Positions 7,565 through 15,896 of a DNA stretch of 32,294 nucleotides are shown here, in pieces. The stretch comes from CAVHXA01 sp963639765. Lineage in GTDB: Bacteria; Bacillota; Clostridia; Oscillospirales; Oscillospiraceae. Made by a program: the position numbers and the translations under genes. Location of the stretch: contig CAVHXA010000020.1 of the NCBI GenBank assembly GCA_963639765.1, forward strand, positions 1 to 32,294, given 5' to 3'. The notes under the pieces are model-generated. The model ran no database searches. It was given only the letters and a program-made list of their open reading frames with translations, and was not told the DNA's origin. How positions within the stretch are numbered: the first letter of the stretch is position 1; each line of letters opens with the position of its first letter.

Positions 7565-7594
7565 ATTATATCCCAGCAAATCAATGCCTGTCAA
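7565..7594 (-). promoter_or_regulatory. SigA promoter of the rpmH cluster
   Basis: Minus-strand TTGACA (7594-7589), an 18-base spacer and TATAAT (7570-7565) give two perfect hexamers. A second TATAAT lies at 7627-7622 without a good -35. The 303-base gap 7453-7755 between leuS and rpmH also contains an 11-bp inverted repeat (7635-7645 / 7738-7748). No terminator with a T tract was seen for leuS. Confidence 0.85.
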
Positions 7595-7755
7595 CTGTTT
7601 TTTGTCAAAGGCAGAGCCCGCATTATACAGAGGACAATACCGCACAATTCGCCTGCGGCCTTCGTCTGATCCTTTTTCCCAATCCTGCAGTTTGGAAAAC
7701 CGAAACAAAATCTCCCGCCGAATGCACTTGCCCCATCGTGCGGTATTGCCGGAGC

Positions 7756-10170
7756 TCATTTTACGATGAGGTTTACCAGCTTGTTTTTTACGACAATGGT
7801 TTTTTTCACGCTTCCTCCGTTTTTGTCGAGGAAACGACGAATTTTTTCGTCGGCCAGAGCCGCATTGATTACGTCGGCATCGTCGGCATCGGTTTCAATC
7901 GTCAGTGTGCCGCGAAGCTTTCCGTTGACCTGTATGGCGATCTCTACCATGGCGTCTTTGCACTTTTCCGGGTCGTATTCGGGCCACTGCGCCACGCTGC
8001 AGAAGCCTTCGAAGCCGTGCTGCTCCCACAGCTCATCACAGATATGGGGTGCAAACGGGCTGAGGAGCCGCAGCAATATGCTCAGCTCAAAGCGGTTGCA
8101 GCCGTGCTCCGTCAGGTGCCCAACCAGCGTCATCAGCTGTGCAATGGCGGTGTTTGCCTTCAGACTGTCGATGTCCTCGGTAACCTTGCGGATGGTTTTG
8201 TGGAGGATCGCCTCATTTTCGGGACTGCAGCCAGTCCCGTCAGGGCCCACGGTCTCGGCCAGAGACCAGACCTTTTCCAGAAAGCGCTTGCAGCCCTTTA
8301 CGGCATTGGCAGACCACGAACAGGCCTTTTCGAAGTCGCCGATGAACAGGATATACGTACGCATGGTATCCGAGCCGTATTCCGCGATTACATCGTTTGG
8401 GTTGATAACGTTCCCGAGGGACTTGGACATCTTTACGCCGCCCTCGCCCAGAATCATACCATGGCTTGTACGTTTCTGGTAGGGTTCCGGATTGGGAACG
8501 ATTCCCTGGTCATACAGGAACTTATGCCAGAAACGTGAATATAGCAGGTGCAGCGTGGTGTGCTCCATCCCGCCGTTGTACCAGTCTACCATACCCCAGT
8601 AGCGCAGAGCCTCAGGTGAGGCCAGTGCGTTGTTGTTGTGCGGATCGGTATAGCGCAGAAAATACCAGCTTGAACCCGCCCAGTTTGGCATGGTGTCGGT
8701 TTCGCGGCAGGCCGGTCCTCCGCATTTGGGGCAGGTGGTGTTGACCCAGTCGGTCATTGCTGCCAGAGGGCTTTCGCCGTCGTCGGTGGGCTCGTAGCTT
8801 TCTACGTTCGGCAGCTCCAGCGGAAGCTGATCCTCGGGCACGGGCACCCAGCCGCATTTTTCACAGTTGACAAGCGGGATCGGCTCGCCCCAGTAGCGCT
8901 GGCGGGAAAATACCCAGTCGCGCAGCTTGTAGTTAATCTTTTGCGAACCAAGCTTTTTTTCCTCAAGCCAGCGAATCATTTCGGGGATTGCCTGCTTGAC
9001 GGTCAGTCCGTTTAGGAAGTCGGAATTGATCAGAACGGCAGTATCGTCTTTTGCGACAAAGGCCTGCTTTGTAATGTCTCCTCCGGCAACCACCTCGACA
9101 ATCGGAAGGCCAAAGGCCGCTGCAAAGTCCCAGTCGCGCTGGTCATGCCCAGGAACGGCCATAATTGCACCCGTCCCGTAGGACGCAAGGACATAATCTG
9201 AGATAAAGATGGGGATCTGTCCGCCGGTTGCAGGGTTGACGGCATTTATGCCGCAAAGCCGGCAGCCGGTCTTTTCCTTGTTGAGCTCGGTGCGTTCGAA
9301 ATCCGAACGGGCTGCCGCCGCGCGGCAGTATTCCTGCACCTCCTGCGGATTTTCGAGACGGTCCATCCATTTTTTTACAAGCTGATGCTCGGGAGACAGG
9401 ACCATGTAGGTTGCGCCGAAAAGCGTATCCGGCCGTGTTGTAAACACCGTGATGTTGTCGCCGGCAGTTGTTGCAAAGGTAACCTCCGCGCCGGTGGATC
9501 GCCCGATCCAGTTGCGCTGTTGAATCTTCACGCGTTCGATATAGTCCAGCCCGTCGAGATCATCGATCAGCCGCTGCGCGTATTTGGTGATGGCAAGCAT
9601 CCACTGGCTCTTTTCCTTTTGGACCACGGCACCGCCGCATCGCTCGCATACACCGTCTACGACCTCTTCGTTGGCCAGAACCACCTTGCAGCTGGTACAC
9701 CAGTTTACGGGCATTTTTGCCTTATAGGCAAGTCCTGCGCGGAAGAATTGCAGGAAAATCCACTGCGTCCATTTTACGTAATCCGGATCGGTTGTGCTGA
9801 TTTCCCGGTTCCAGTCGAAGCTGTAGCCCAAGGCCTTAAGCTGACTGCGAAAGACCTTTATGTTGTCGGCCGTGACCTTTCGGGGATGAATGTGGTTTTT
9901 TATGGCATAGTTTTCTGTGGGCAGGCCAAACGCGTCGTAGCCGATTGGAAAGAGTACGTTATAGCCCTGCATGCGTTTTTTTCTGGCCACGGCGTCCATA
10001 GCCGTATAGGGCCGGGCATGGCCAACATGCAGTCCCGCTCCGGATGGATAGGGAAACTCAACGAGAGCATAATATTTTTCCCTGGTGCTGCCGGTTTCGG
10101 CAGCATAGATCCCGGATTCTTCCCAACGCTGCTGCCATTTGTGTTCGATTGCCGTAAAGTCGTACTTCAT
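7756..10170 (-). CDS. leuS: Leucyl-tRNA synthetase
   Basis: 804 aa, normal for bacterial LeuRS. Class I signatures are HVGH at 48-51 (HIGH) and KMSKS at 580-584. The CP1 editing domain lies at about 225-415 (TTRPDTLFGATYMV, GTGAIMAVPGHDQRD with the Asp that controls editing). CxxC pairs at about residue 160 (CTSC, CERC) are the zinc module seen in many LeuRS. It charges tRNA-Leu with leucine in the cytosol. AAAGGAG stands 8 bases before the ATG. It follows rsfS by 33 bases. I see no T-box leader directly upstream, so it appears to be expressed from the housekeeping operon. Confidence 0.98.
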   Translation of the reverse strand: MKYDFTAIEHKWQQRWEESGIYAAETGSTREKYYALVEFPYPSGAGLHVGHARPYTAMDAVARKKRMQGYNVLFPIGYDAFGLPTENYAIKNHIHPRKVTADNIKVFRSQLKALGYSFDWNREISTTDPDYVKWTQWIFLQFFRAGLAYKAKMPVNWCTSCKVVLANEEVVDGVCERCGGAVVQKEKSQWMLAITKYAQRLIDDLDGLDYIERVKIQQRNWIGRSTGAEVTFATTAGDNITVFTTRPDTLFGATYMVLSPEHQLVKKWMDRLENPQEVQEYCRAAAARSDFERTELNKEKTGCRLCGINAVNPATGGQIPIFISDYVLASYGTGAIMAVPGHDQRDWDFAAAFGLPIVEVVAGGDITKQAFVAKDDTAVLINSDFLNGLTVKQAIPEMIRWLEEKKLGSQKINYKLRDWVFSRQRYWGEPIPLVNCEKCGWVPVPEDQLPLELPNVESYEPTDDGESPLAAMTDWVNTTCPKCGGPACRETDTMPNWAGSSWYFLRYTDPHNNNALASPEALRYWGMVDWYNGGMEHTTLHLLYSRFWHKFLYDQGIVPNPEPYQKRTSHGMILGEGGVKMSKSLGNVINPNDVIAEYGSDTMRTYILFIGDFEKACSWSANAVKGCKRFLEKVWSLAETVGPDGTGCSPENEAILHKTIRKVTEDIDSLKANTAIAQLMTLVGHLTEHGCNRFELSILLRLLSPFAPHICDELWEQHGFEGFCSVAQWPEYDPEKCKDAMVEIAIQVNGKLRGTLTIETDADDADVINAALADEKIRRFLDKNGGSVKKTIVVKNKLVNLIVK

Positions 10171-10203
10171 TGCCTGTGCTCCTTTGTCGGTTTGTTCGCC
10201 GGA

Positions 10204-10566
10204 TCAGTTTTCTGCTATCAGCAGAGCCGAAATATCTGTTTCCTCGGCGTCGCTCCAAAGGCGCTCAAGGTCATAGAACTTCCTTGTTTCGTCGGTAAAT
10301 ACGTGCACCACCAGACAGCCGAAATCCAGCAGCACCCAGGTGCCGCCCCGCTGTCCTTCTCTGCGCAGCAGCGGCTCATCGTGCTCGCGCAGAGCCTTTT
10401 CAACCTCGTCGCACAGGGTCCGTACATGGGTGTTGGATGTTCCGGTGCAGATCAGAAAATAATCGGCCAGAATTGTAAGATCGCGTACCCGGAGCAGCTC
10501 GATCTTTTCACCGCGCTTTGCGTCGAGTGCACGGACAGCCAGTTTGGCCATTTCTTCAGGTGTCAT
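10204..10566 (-). CDS. rsfS: Ribosome silencing factor RsfS (YbeB/Iojap family)
   Basis: 120 aa, normal length. Family motifs are visible: DLTILADYFLICTGTSNTHVRTL in the first half, then EGQRGGTWVLLDFGCLVVHVF and FYDLERLW towards the C terminus. RsfS binds bL14 on the 50S subunit and blocks subunit joining when nutrients are short. AAAGGAAG lies 7 bases before the ATG. It is flanked by the LCP gene and leuS, an arrangement common near nadD-yqeK in Firmicutes. Confidence 0.96.
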   Translation of the reverse strand: MTPEEMAKLAVRALDAKRGEKIELLRVRDLTILADYFLICTGTSNTHVRTLCDEVEKALREHDEPLLRREGQRGGTWVLLDFGCLVVHVFTDETRKFYDLERLWSDAEETDISALLIAEN

Positions 10567-10698
10567 TTTTTTCTTCCTTTCCGGTGCTTAGGCAACACCG
10601 CATATTGCGTCGGCGCCGCTTTGCGGATTGTTTCCGCCTGCACATTGCTGTCGAGCCATGCCATACACAGAACATGGCTATGGTCTTCTTCACGGATT

Positions 10699-10704
10699 TG
10701 TCAA
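10699..10704 (-). promoter_or_regulatory. Possible -35 element in the LCP-rsfS gap
   Basis: A perfect TTGACA on the minus strand lies in the 172-base gap before rsfS. Its best -10 partner at 16-17 bases (CATAGC) is poor. The gap also has AGCCATG/CATGGCT arms at 10654-10679 that overlap the expected -10 and start region. A secondary rsfS-leuS promoter is possible. Confidence 0.3.
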
Positions 10705-10738
10705 TAAAAGCACACTGCCGAATAATGCGGATTTACCC

Positions 10739-12595
10739 TTATGCAAAGTCTACCTCTTCTGATTCTTCAGAGGAATCGGCGGACTGCGAAGAATCGGAGG
10801 GCTGTGCGACATTTTCGCGGTCAGCGGATCCGTTGGATTCTGCGGATGTGTCAGATCCGGCTTCTGTGCCGGCTTGTGCTGTATTATCCGGCTTCTTTCC
10901 GGCTGCTTCGGACTGCTTGCCTTCACCGGTTTCGTCGGCTGTTTCGGTCTGTTTTTCTTCGCCGGTTTCGTTGGCTGTTTCGGTCTGTGCCGCTTCGCTT
11001 CCGATCTCGCCGTCGGTCCGGTTCTCCTGCTCTTCGGTGTCGGTTTCGCCTTCCGGATCAATAGCCGCATCCGCCCAGGAAGCCTCTGCGTCAGACTTCT
11101 CTGCAGCAGAAGCCTCTTCGGTGCTGTTGGACTCCTGCCCGGTCTGTGCAGCGGTCTGCGTGCCGGCGGTCTGCGTGCCGGCGGACTGTGTGCCGGCGGA
11201 CGTGGTAATGTTTGAGCTGCCGGACGCAGACGGAGTGTAGGTTCTGCCGGATGGCATGACGATGGTTCCGCCGGATTGATAGACCATCTGTACGTCGTTG
11301 AGTGTAAGGTCGGTGTCGTAGGGGTTGAAATAGGTGTTGAGCATTTCTACGGTTTTCTGCCGATAGAGCACATAATAGGCTCCGCCGTCGGAATAGGTCA
11401 CACCCTCGCCCGGCAGTGTGAGAAACTGCACCTCGTCGAGGTTGACGTTCAGCAGCTCCATGCCCAGATCCACCATGCCGCCCAGCGACAGATTGGTTGT
11501 CATGTTATCGCTGATGATGTTTGCAAATTCCTGGATCTTGGTCAGATTGGCAATGGACATGCACTGCTGCATTACGGCCTTCAGGAAGTCCTGCTGTACG
11601 GAGATTCGCTGGATATCCGCCTGGGCATATTTGCGGAAGCGTACCAACTGCATGCTCTTTTGTCCGTCAAGATGCTGATAGCCCTTGGTTAAATGGATAT
11701 ACAGGTTTTGATACGGGTCTTCGTAGTTCATGTCCTGCGGCACATCAAACCATACGCCGCCGATCAGGTCTACTACGTCTACAAAGGCCTGCAGATCTAC
11801 AAGCACGTATGCATCGATTGGAATGCCCAGCATGGTGGTCAGCTTGGCTGTCAGATATTCCATGCCTTCTGTGCCCCGCTTTCCGGTGCCGTATGCCGAG
11901 TTGATCTTTGCCACACGGGAGCCGGACAGGTACATCGTGTCTCTCGGAATGCTCAGGATGTTGAGCCTGTCGCTGTTTACGTTGAAGGAGGCCAGCATGA
12001 TTGTGTCCGTCCGGCCGTCATCGCCGTCTGTTCCGCACAGCAGGATGTTGTAGGTACCGTCAAGACGGGTTGAGGGCGTGTATTCGTCTTCTTTTTTGTC
12101 GTCGGCAGCAGTCTGCTGCTCCGTGTCCTGCGTGCTCGCATACACACCGTCCGATTTTTCTTCGTCGATGCCGATCACCACGGGATTGTCTGCGGTGCCG
12201 CCGTCGATTCCTTCTTCGATCCGTCGGATGATCTCCTCTGCGCTCTGCTTGTCGATGGTAGTGCCCGTGGGCGGCTTTACAACGGCCTTCAGTACAGCAA
12301 AGACGGTGATGCACAAGATCAGAACCGCCACCGCAAAAATGATCAGCCCGCGCTGCACGCCGGACAGCCGGCGTTTTTTGGGAGAATCCGGTGTGATCTG
12401 CTGCTCTTGCGGCTTGGGATCTGTCTTCCTGCCCGCCGACGCATTTGCCGCCTCGATGGCCTGTACCTCAAGCTGAACCTCATCAAGGATGGCCGTTGCG
12501 CTCATATCCTTTTGAGTCTGTATGCTGTCTGTTCCGGAAGGCTGTGTCGGTGTGCCGCGATTCTGTCTGTGGCCTTTGTTGCCGAATAGCTTCAT
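10739..12595 (-). CDS. LytR-CpsA-Psr (LCP) family cell-wall polymer ligase
   Basis: 618 aa. A cytoplasmic N-terminal region (1-82) and one membrane helix (about 83-106) precede the LCP domain (about 190-390). The domain shows DTIMLASFN, the conserved Arg/Asp of LSIPRDTMY, and the VRFRKYAQADIQRISVQQ catalytic motif. LCP enzymes transfer teichoic-acid-like or capsular polymers from undecaprenyl phosphate to peptidoglycan outside the membrane. The last 155 residues are a Ser/Thr/Glu/Ala-rich tail with 5-aa and 12-aa repeats. The ATG at 12595 overlaps the nadD-yqeK stop (ATGA), so translation is likely coupled. It sits inside the nadD-yqeK ... rsfS series. Confidence 0.94.
   Translation of the reverse strand: MKLFGNKGHRQNRGTPTQPSGTDSIQTQKDMSATAILDEVQLEVQAIEAANASAGRKTDPKPQEQQITPDSPKKRRLSGVQRGLIIFAVAVLILCITVFAVLKAVVKPPTGTTIDKQSAEEIIRRIEEGIDGGTADNPVVIGIDEEKSDGVYASTQDTEQQTAADDKKEDEYTPSTRLDGTYNILLCGTDGDDGRTDTIMLASFNVNSDRLNILSIPRDTMYLSGSRVAKINSAYGTGKRGTEGMEYLTAKLTTMLGIPIDAYVLVDLQAFVDVVDLIGGVWFDVPQDMNYEDPYQNLYIHLTKGYQHLDGQKSMQLVRFRKYAQADIQRISVQQDFLKAVMQQCMSIANLTKIQEFANIISDNMTTNLSLGGMVDLGMELLNVNLDEVQFLTLPGEGVTYSDGGAYYVLYRQKTVEMLNTYFNPYDTDLTLNDVQMVYQSGGTIVMPSGRTYTPSASGSSNITTSAGTQSAGTQTAGTQTAAQTGQESNSTEEASAAEKSDAEASWADAAIDPEGETDTEEQENRTDGEIGSEAAQTETANETGEEKQTETADETGEGKQSEAAGKKPDNTAQAGTEAGSDTSAESNGSADRENVAQPSDSSQSADSSEESEEVDFA
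10913..10984 (-). repeat. 36-bp tandem repeat (2 copies) in the LCP tail
   Basis: Two imperfect 36-base units (10913-10948, 10949-10984) encode two 12-residue copies, TETANETGEEKQ and TETADETGEGKQ, at residues 538-561. The copies stay in frame, so copy number can change without breaking the protein. Confidence 0.8.
11154..11198 (-). repeat. 15-bp tandem repeat (3 copies) in the LCP tail
   Basis: Three 15-base units (plus-strand GTCTGCGTGCCGGCG and variants) encode SAGTQ-SAGTQ-TAGTQ at residues 476-490. The first two units are identical and the third differs by two bases. Confidence 0.88.
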
Positions 12596-13785
12596 GTTGT
12601 GTTCCTTTCAGCCCGAAGAGCCGTGAGTGCCTCGTATGTCAGTGAGGAAGCCTCTGCTTCCCTTCGGGCCAGATCGCGAATTGAGCTTTGCATGGCAAGC
12701 GTGAGCGCAAGATTCAGATCCTGTCGCGCAGCCAGCCGTATTTCGTCGAGCCCCGCAAAGCTGCGGCCAGGCTCTGTCATATCTGCAAGATAGATGATTT
12801 TTTCGAGCTTTGTCATGCCGGGACGCCCTGTGGTGTGCCATCGGACCGCACCGCAGACCTCGGGCGATTCGCCAAACAGCGCTCCTGCCGCGTGTGCGCC
12901 TGTGATGGCATGCAGCAGCGAAGGATGATCCCGGTCAAAGGGCGTGTTCACAATACCATACGCTTGAGATAATTGCAACTGCTCCGCTCCCCGCAGAGCT
13001 TTGGTCACATCATGCAGAATTGCGGCACGCCGGGCCTGTTCGGGATCCGCGCCCCAGCGCACAGCCAGCTGCTCTGCCTCTTGGACAACACCCAGCGCGT
13101 GCGGTACGCGGACTTCGTCGTATCGACGCAGAGCCTGCTCCTGCAGGCGTGCAAACGGCAGAGACCGAAGGCAATCTCCTGTACCATACAGTGACCTGCT
13201 GCGGATGTATTGGTGTACCTGCCGCGGCAGAAGGTCCTCTCCGGCACCCAGAGCCAGAAATCTGCGTACGGTGGTAGAGCTGAGCTGTGTAACAGGGTTG
13301 TTGAGAAGTACCGGTTCACAGCCAAAGGCTGCCCGCAAAGCCCGAGCCTGTTCTTCAAGACGGTCTTTTACATCCTCGGTGCTTCGGCAGAGGCATACCG
13401 GTATTGACAGAGCGCAGATTACCTCGGGCTCGTGCCAGCTGTCCAGACTCAGAAACATGTCCGTTCCCATAAGGAGATACAGTGTCGCTTCCGGATACTG
13501 TGCGGCAAGCTGCCGAAGCGTCTGGCTTGTATAGCTTTTCCCCGGCCGCCTGAGCTCCAGGTCCAGAACCTGCGCCCGGGGGTGATCGGCAAAAGCCAGG
13601 TGTGTCATTTCAAGACGGTCCTGCGCAGAGGCGGAACCCACTGCCATCGGCTTATGCGGCGGCGTCGCCGTCGGAATGATCAGGATCCGGTCGAGCGCAA
13701 GTTCCTGTACGGCTGCGGCTGCAGCACGTACATGGCCCAGATGCGGCGGATTGAACGTGCCCCCAAAGATGCCGATTGCCGCCAT
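12592..13785 (-). CDS. nadD-yqeK: Fused nicotinate-nucleotide adenylyltransferase (NadD) and YqeK HD-domain Ap4A hydrolase
   Basis: 397 aa. Residues 1 to about 195 are NadD, with the nucleotidyltransferase motif GIFGGTFNPPHLGH near the start and LSSTTVRR at 168-175; it makes deamido-NAD from NaMN and ATP. Residues about 200-397 are a YqeK-type HD phosphohydrolase, with H229, H258-D259 (ILHDVTK), later histidines in LLHAITGAHAAG and WHTTG, and LADMTEPGR. In B. subtilis nadD and yqeK are separate adjacent genes, and YqeK relatives hydrolyse Ap4A. I chose the ATG at 13785, one base after the yhbY stop; an upstream TTG at 13809 lies within yhbY. The stop overlaps the LCP start. Confidence 0.95.
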   Translation of the reverse strand: MAAIGIFGGTFNPPHLGHVRAAAAAVQELALDRILIIPTATPPHKPMAVGSASAQDRLEMTHLAFADHPRAQVLDLELRRPGKSYTSQTLRQLAAQYPEATLYLLMGTDMFLSLDSWHEPEVICALSIPVCLCRSTEDVKDRLEEQARALRAAFGCEPVLLNNPVTQLSSTTVRRFLALGAGEDLLPRQVHQYIRSRSLYGTGDCLRSLPFARLQEQALRRYDEVRVPHALGVVQEAEQLAVRWGADPEQARRAAILHDVTKALRGAEQLQLSQAYGIVNTPFDRDHPSLLHAITGAHAAGALFGESPEVCGAVRWHTTGRPGMTKLEKIIYLADMTEPGRSFAGLDEIRLAARQDLNLALTLAMQSSIRDLARREAEASSLTYEALTALRAERNTT

Positions 13786-13786
13786 G

Positions 13787-14215
13787 CTATCCCTGCCTTC
13801 GTTTTGCAATCGCCGCGTCTACCGCCTGTTGACGGAAATACTCGTTGCGCTGCTCGCGCTGGGCTCTGGCTGCGCGCCGGCGGGCCTGTGCCCCCGCACG
13901 AACGGGGTTCTTTTTGATTTTTGCCCTGGCCGTTCCGCTGCCGGGCTGCTTTTTCGCAGCACGATAAAGCACGAATTTTGTTCCGACTGTCTGAATGCCC
14001 TCGGCGCCCGTTGCGCGGCAAAGGCTTTCGCAGGCCTCTCTCGCGCTGAGCATGGCAGTTTCGAGGACCTTTCCCTTGATAAGCTCGCGCGCCTCAAGCG
14101 CCTGGTCTGCCTGTTCGATTACAGCAGGGGTAATACCGCCCTTGCCGATGATCAGGATTGTATCGAGTCCGTTGGCAAGAGCCCGTTTCTCGGCCCGTTC
14201 CTTACTTGTGAGCAT
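13787..14215 (-). CDS. yhbY: YhbY/CRM-domain RNA-binding protein
   Basis: 142 aa. The CRM domain spans about residues 1-90: LTSKERAEKRALA, then the GKGGITPAVIEQADQALEARELIKGKVL core that includes the G-x-x-G RNA-binding loop, and the final strand GTKFVLYR. Bacterial YhbY binds pre-50S particles. The remaining 50 residues form an Arg/Ala/Gln-rich basic tail not present in the usual roughly 97-aa protein. It overlaps the end of rdgB by 14 bases and is followed after one base by nadD-yqeK, so the three are probably translationally coupled. Confidence 0.93.
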   Translation of the reverse strand: MLTSKERAEKRALANGLDTILIIGKGGITPAVIEQADQALEARELIKGKVLETAMLSAREACESLCRATGAEGIQTVGTKFVLYRAAKKQPGSGTARAKIKKNPVRAGAQARRRAARAQREQRNEYFRQQAVDAAIAKRRQG

Positions 14216-14825
14216 AATTTTCTCCCTCTGATTTCAGCTGCCGCACCAGTGCATCCAGAGCCATAGCCCGGTGAGACAGCAGATTTTTCCGGCTTTCAGG
14301 CAGCTCGGCAAATGTCATGCCTTCGTCCGGAAGATAAAAAAGCGGGTCATAGCCGAAGCCTCCCTCGCCGCGCGGCTGCAAAAGGATCAGTCCTTCGCAG
14401 GTGCCCTGCGCTGTAAGCCGGCTTCCGTCCGGTCGGCAGCATGCAATCGCGCATACAAACCGCGCTGTTCTGCGGCTGAGCGGCACACCGGCAAGCCTTT
14501 GCAGAAGAAGGTTGTTTCGGTCCGCGTCCGTCCGGCAAAGCTCCCCGCCGAAGCGCGCGGAATATACGCCCGGCTCACCACCAAGCGCATCTACCATCAG
14601 ACCCGAATCATCGGCCAGTGCGGGCAGGCCGCTGGCTCTGCATACGGCCAGGGCCTTGAGGGCCGCATTTTCGGCAAAGGTTGTTCCGGTTTCTTCGGTA
14701 TCCACATCCAAACCCAGATCGCTTTGCAGAACCACACGGATACCCTCGCTCTGCAGAATCTGCTGCAGCTCACGCAGCTTGCCGCGGTTGCGGCTGGCCA
14801 GTATAAATGTCTGTGTGTATGTCAT
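14202..14825 (-). CDS. rdgB: XTP/dITP diphosphatase (RdgB/HAM1 family)
   Basis: 207 aa, normal length. Motifs are ILASRNRGKLREL at the N terminus, GTTFAENAALKA, LADDSGLMVDALGGEPGVYSARF, and GGFGYDPLFYLPDEGMTFAEL followed by SHRAMAL near the C terminus. The enzyme hydrolyses non-canonical purine nucleotides (ITP, dITP, XTP) to monophosphates and keeps them out of nucleic acids. The ATG overlaps the ftsY stop (ATGA), and its end overlaps the yhbY start by 14 bases. Confidence 0.97.
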   Translation of the reverse strand: MTYTQTFILASRNRGKLRELQQILQSEGIRVVLQSDLGLDVDTEETGTTFAENAALKALAVCRASGLPALADDSGLMVDALGGEPGVYSARFGGELCRTDADRNNLLLQRLAGVPLSRRTARFVCAIACCRPDGSRLTAQGTCEGLILLQPRGEGGFGYDPLFYLPDEGMTFAELPESRKNLLSHRAMALDALVRQLKSEGENYAHK

Positions 14826-15727
14826 AGCAACTCGTCGACAAAGGCGTTTGGCTCAAAGGCCAGCAGATCGTCTGTCTGTTCGCCTACTCCGATATATTTG
14901 ACCGGAATCCGCAGGGCATCCGCGACGGCAATCACAATGCCGCCTTTTGCCGTTCCGTCGAGCTTTGTCAGCACAATACCCGTAATGCCTGCCGATTCCT
15001 GAAATGCTCTGGCCTGCATCAGCCCGTTCTGACCGGTGGTTCCGTCGAGCACCAGCAGCGTTTCGCGATCGCAACCCGGCAGCTCCCGATCGAGAATCCG
15101 GGAAATCTTGTTCAGCTCGCGCATCAGGTTTTCCTTGTTGTGCAGTCTTCCTGCCGTGTCGCAGATGATCACGTCGGTTTCTCTTGCTCTGGCCGCGTTT
15201 ATGGCGTCATAGACGACGGCTGCGGGGTCAGCCCCTTCGTTCTGCCGTACAAGCTCCGCATTAGCCCGTGCGGCCCAGATTTCAAGCTGATCGGCTGCCG
15301 CCGCACGAAAGGTGTCTGCCGCGCAGAGCAGAACCCGCTTTCCCTGCCGGTGCAGACTTGCGGCCAGCTTTCCGATGGTTGTGGTTTTGCCCACGCCGTT
15401 TACGCCGATAACCAGAATAATCGACGGCCTGGTGCTCATGTGCAGCTCGGTGCTGCCCACGTTGAGCTTTTCCTTGAGGATGTCCTTCAGGATTTGTCTG
15501 GCCGACTGCGTGTCTTTGATTTTCTGTGCCTTTACGCGAACACGCAGCTCCTGCACGGCCTCAGCAGAGATACCTGCACCCAGATCGGCCAGAATCAGAG
15601 CTTCCTCGAGCTCATCGTAAAAGTCGTCGTCTATCTCGGAAAATCCGGAAAAAACCGCGCCGACCGTGTTCTCTACCGCTTTTTTTGTTTTGGAAAGTCC
15701 TGCCTTGATTTTATCCAGAAAACCCAT
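14822..15727 (-). CDS. ftsY: Signal recognition particle receptor FtsY
   Basis: 301 aa, a short FtsY without the acidic A domain. It starts MGFLDKIKAGLSKTKKAV, a membrane-binding helix. The NG GTPase domain shows GVNGVGKTTT (108-117, P-loop), DTFRAAA, CDTAGRLHNK, and TKLDGTAKGG. FtsY docks SRP-ribosome complexes to the membrane. I chose the ATG at 15727 because AGGAGG precedes it by 7 bases; an in-frame extension to 15844 has no family similarity. It lies 169 bases after smc, as in many Firmicutes, and its stop overlaps the rdgB start. Confidence 0.97.
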   Translation of the reverse strand: MGFLDKIKAGLSKTKKAVENTVGAVFSGFSEIDDDFYDELEEALILADLGAGISAEAVQELRVRVKAQKIKDTQSARQILKDILKEKLNVGSTELHMSTRPSIILVIGVNGVGKTTTIGKLAASLHRQGKRVLLCAADTFRAAAADQLEIWAARANAELVRQNEGADPAAVVYDAINAARARETDVIICDTAGRLHNKENLMRELNKISRILDRELPGCDRETLLVLDGTTGQNGLMQARAFQESAGITGIVLTKLDGTAKGGIVIAVADALRIPVKYIGVGEQTDDLLAFEPNAFVDELL

Positions 15728-15896
15728 ACCTGTTCCTCCTGTCAGCTGCAGAGCGGCACCGCGGATTTCAATGATGCCGTCTGATTCGTGTTGTATTCTG
15801 ATAGGTGCAAAGCCCGGCAGCCATCCGTTGTGCGACGCCGTCATGCAGAGATAAATACGAACCCCTTCGGCAGCGCGATGCCTGCCGGGCGACCTG

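Noticed and set aside
10171..10203. T-box riboswitch for leuS
   Set aside because: The gap is only 33 bases and holds no T-box sequence; none was seen in the LCP-rsfS gap either.
9385..10707. 440-codon plus-strand open frame opposite leuS and rsfS
   Set aside because: It is a shadow of leuS, which has all class I synthetase motifs in the other strand.
15728..15844. In-frame N-terminal extension of ftsY
   Set aside because: The AGGAGG site and the conserved MGFLDKIK start support 15727. The extension has no family counterpart.
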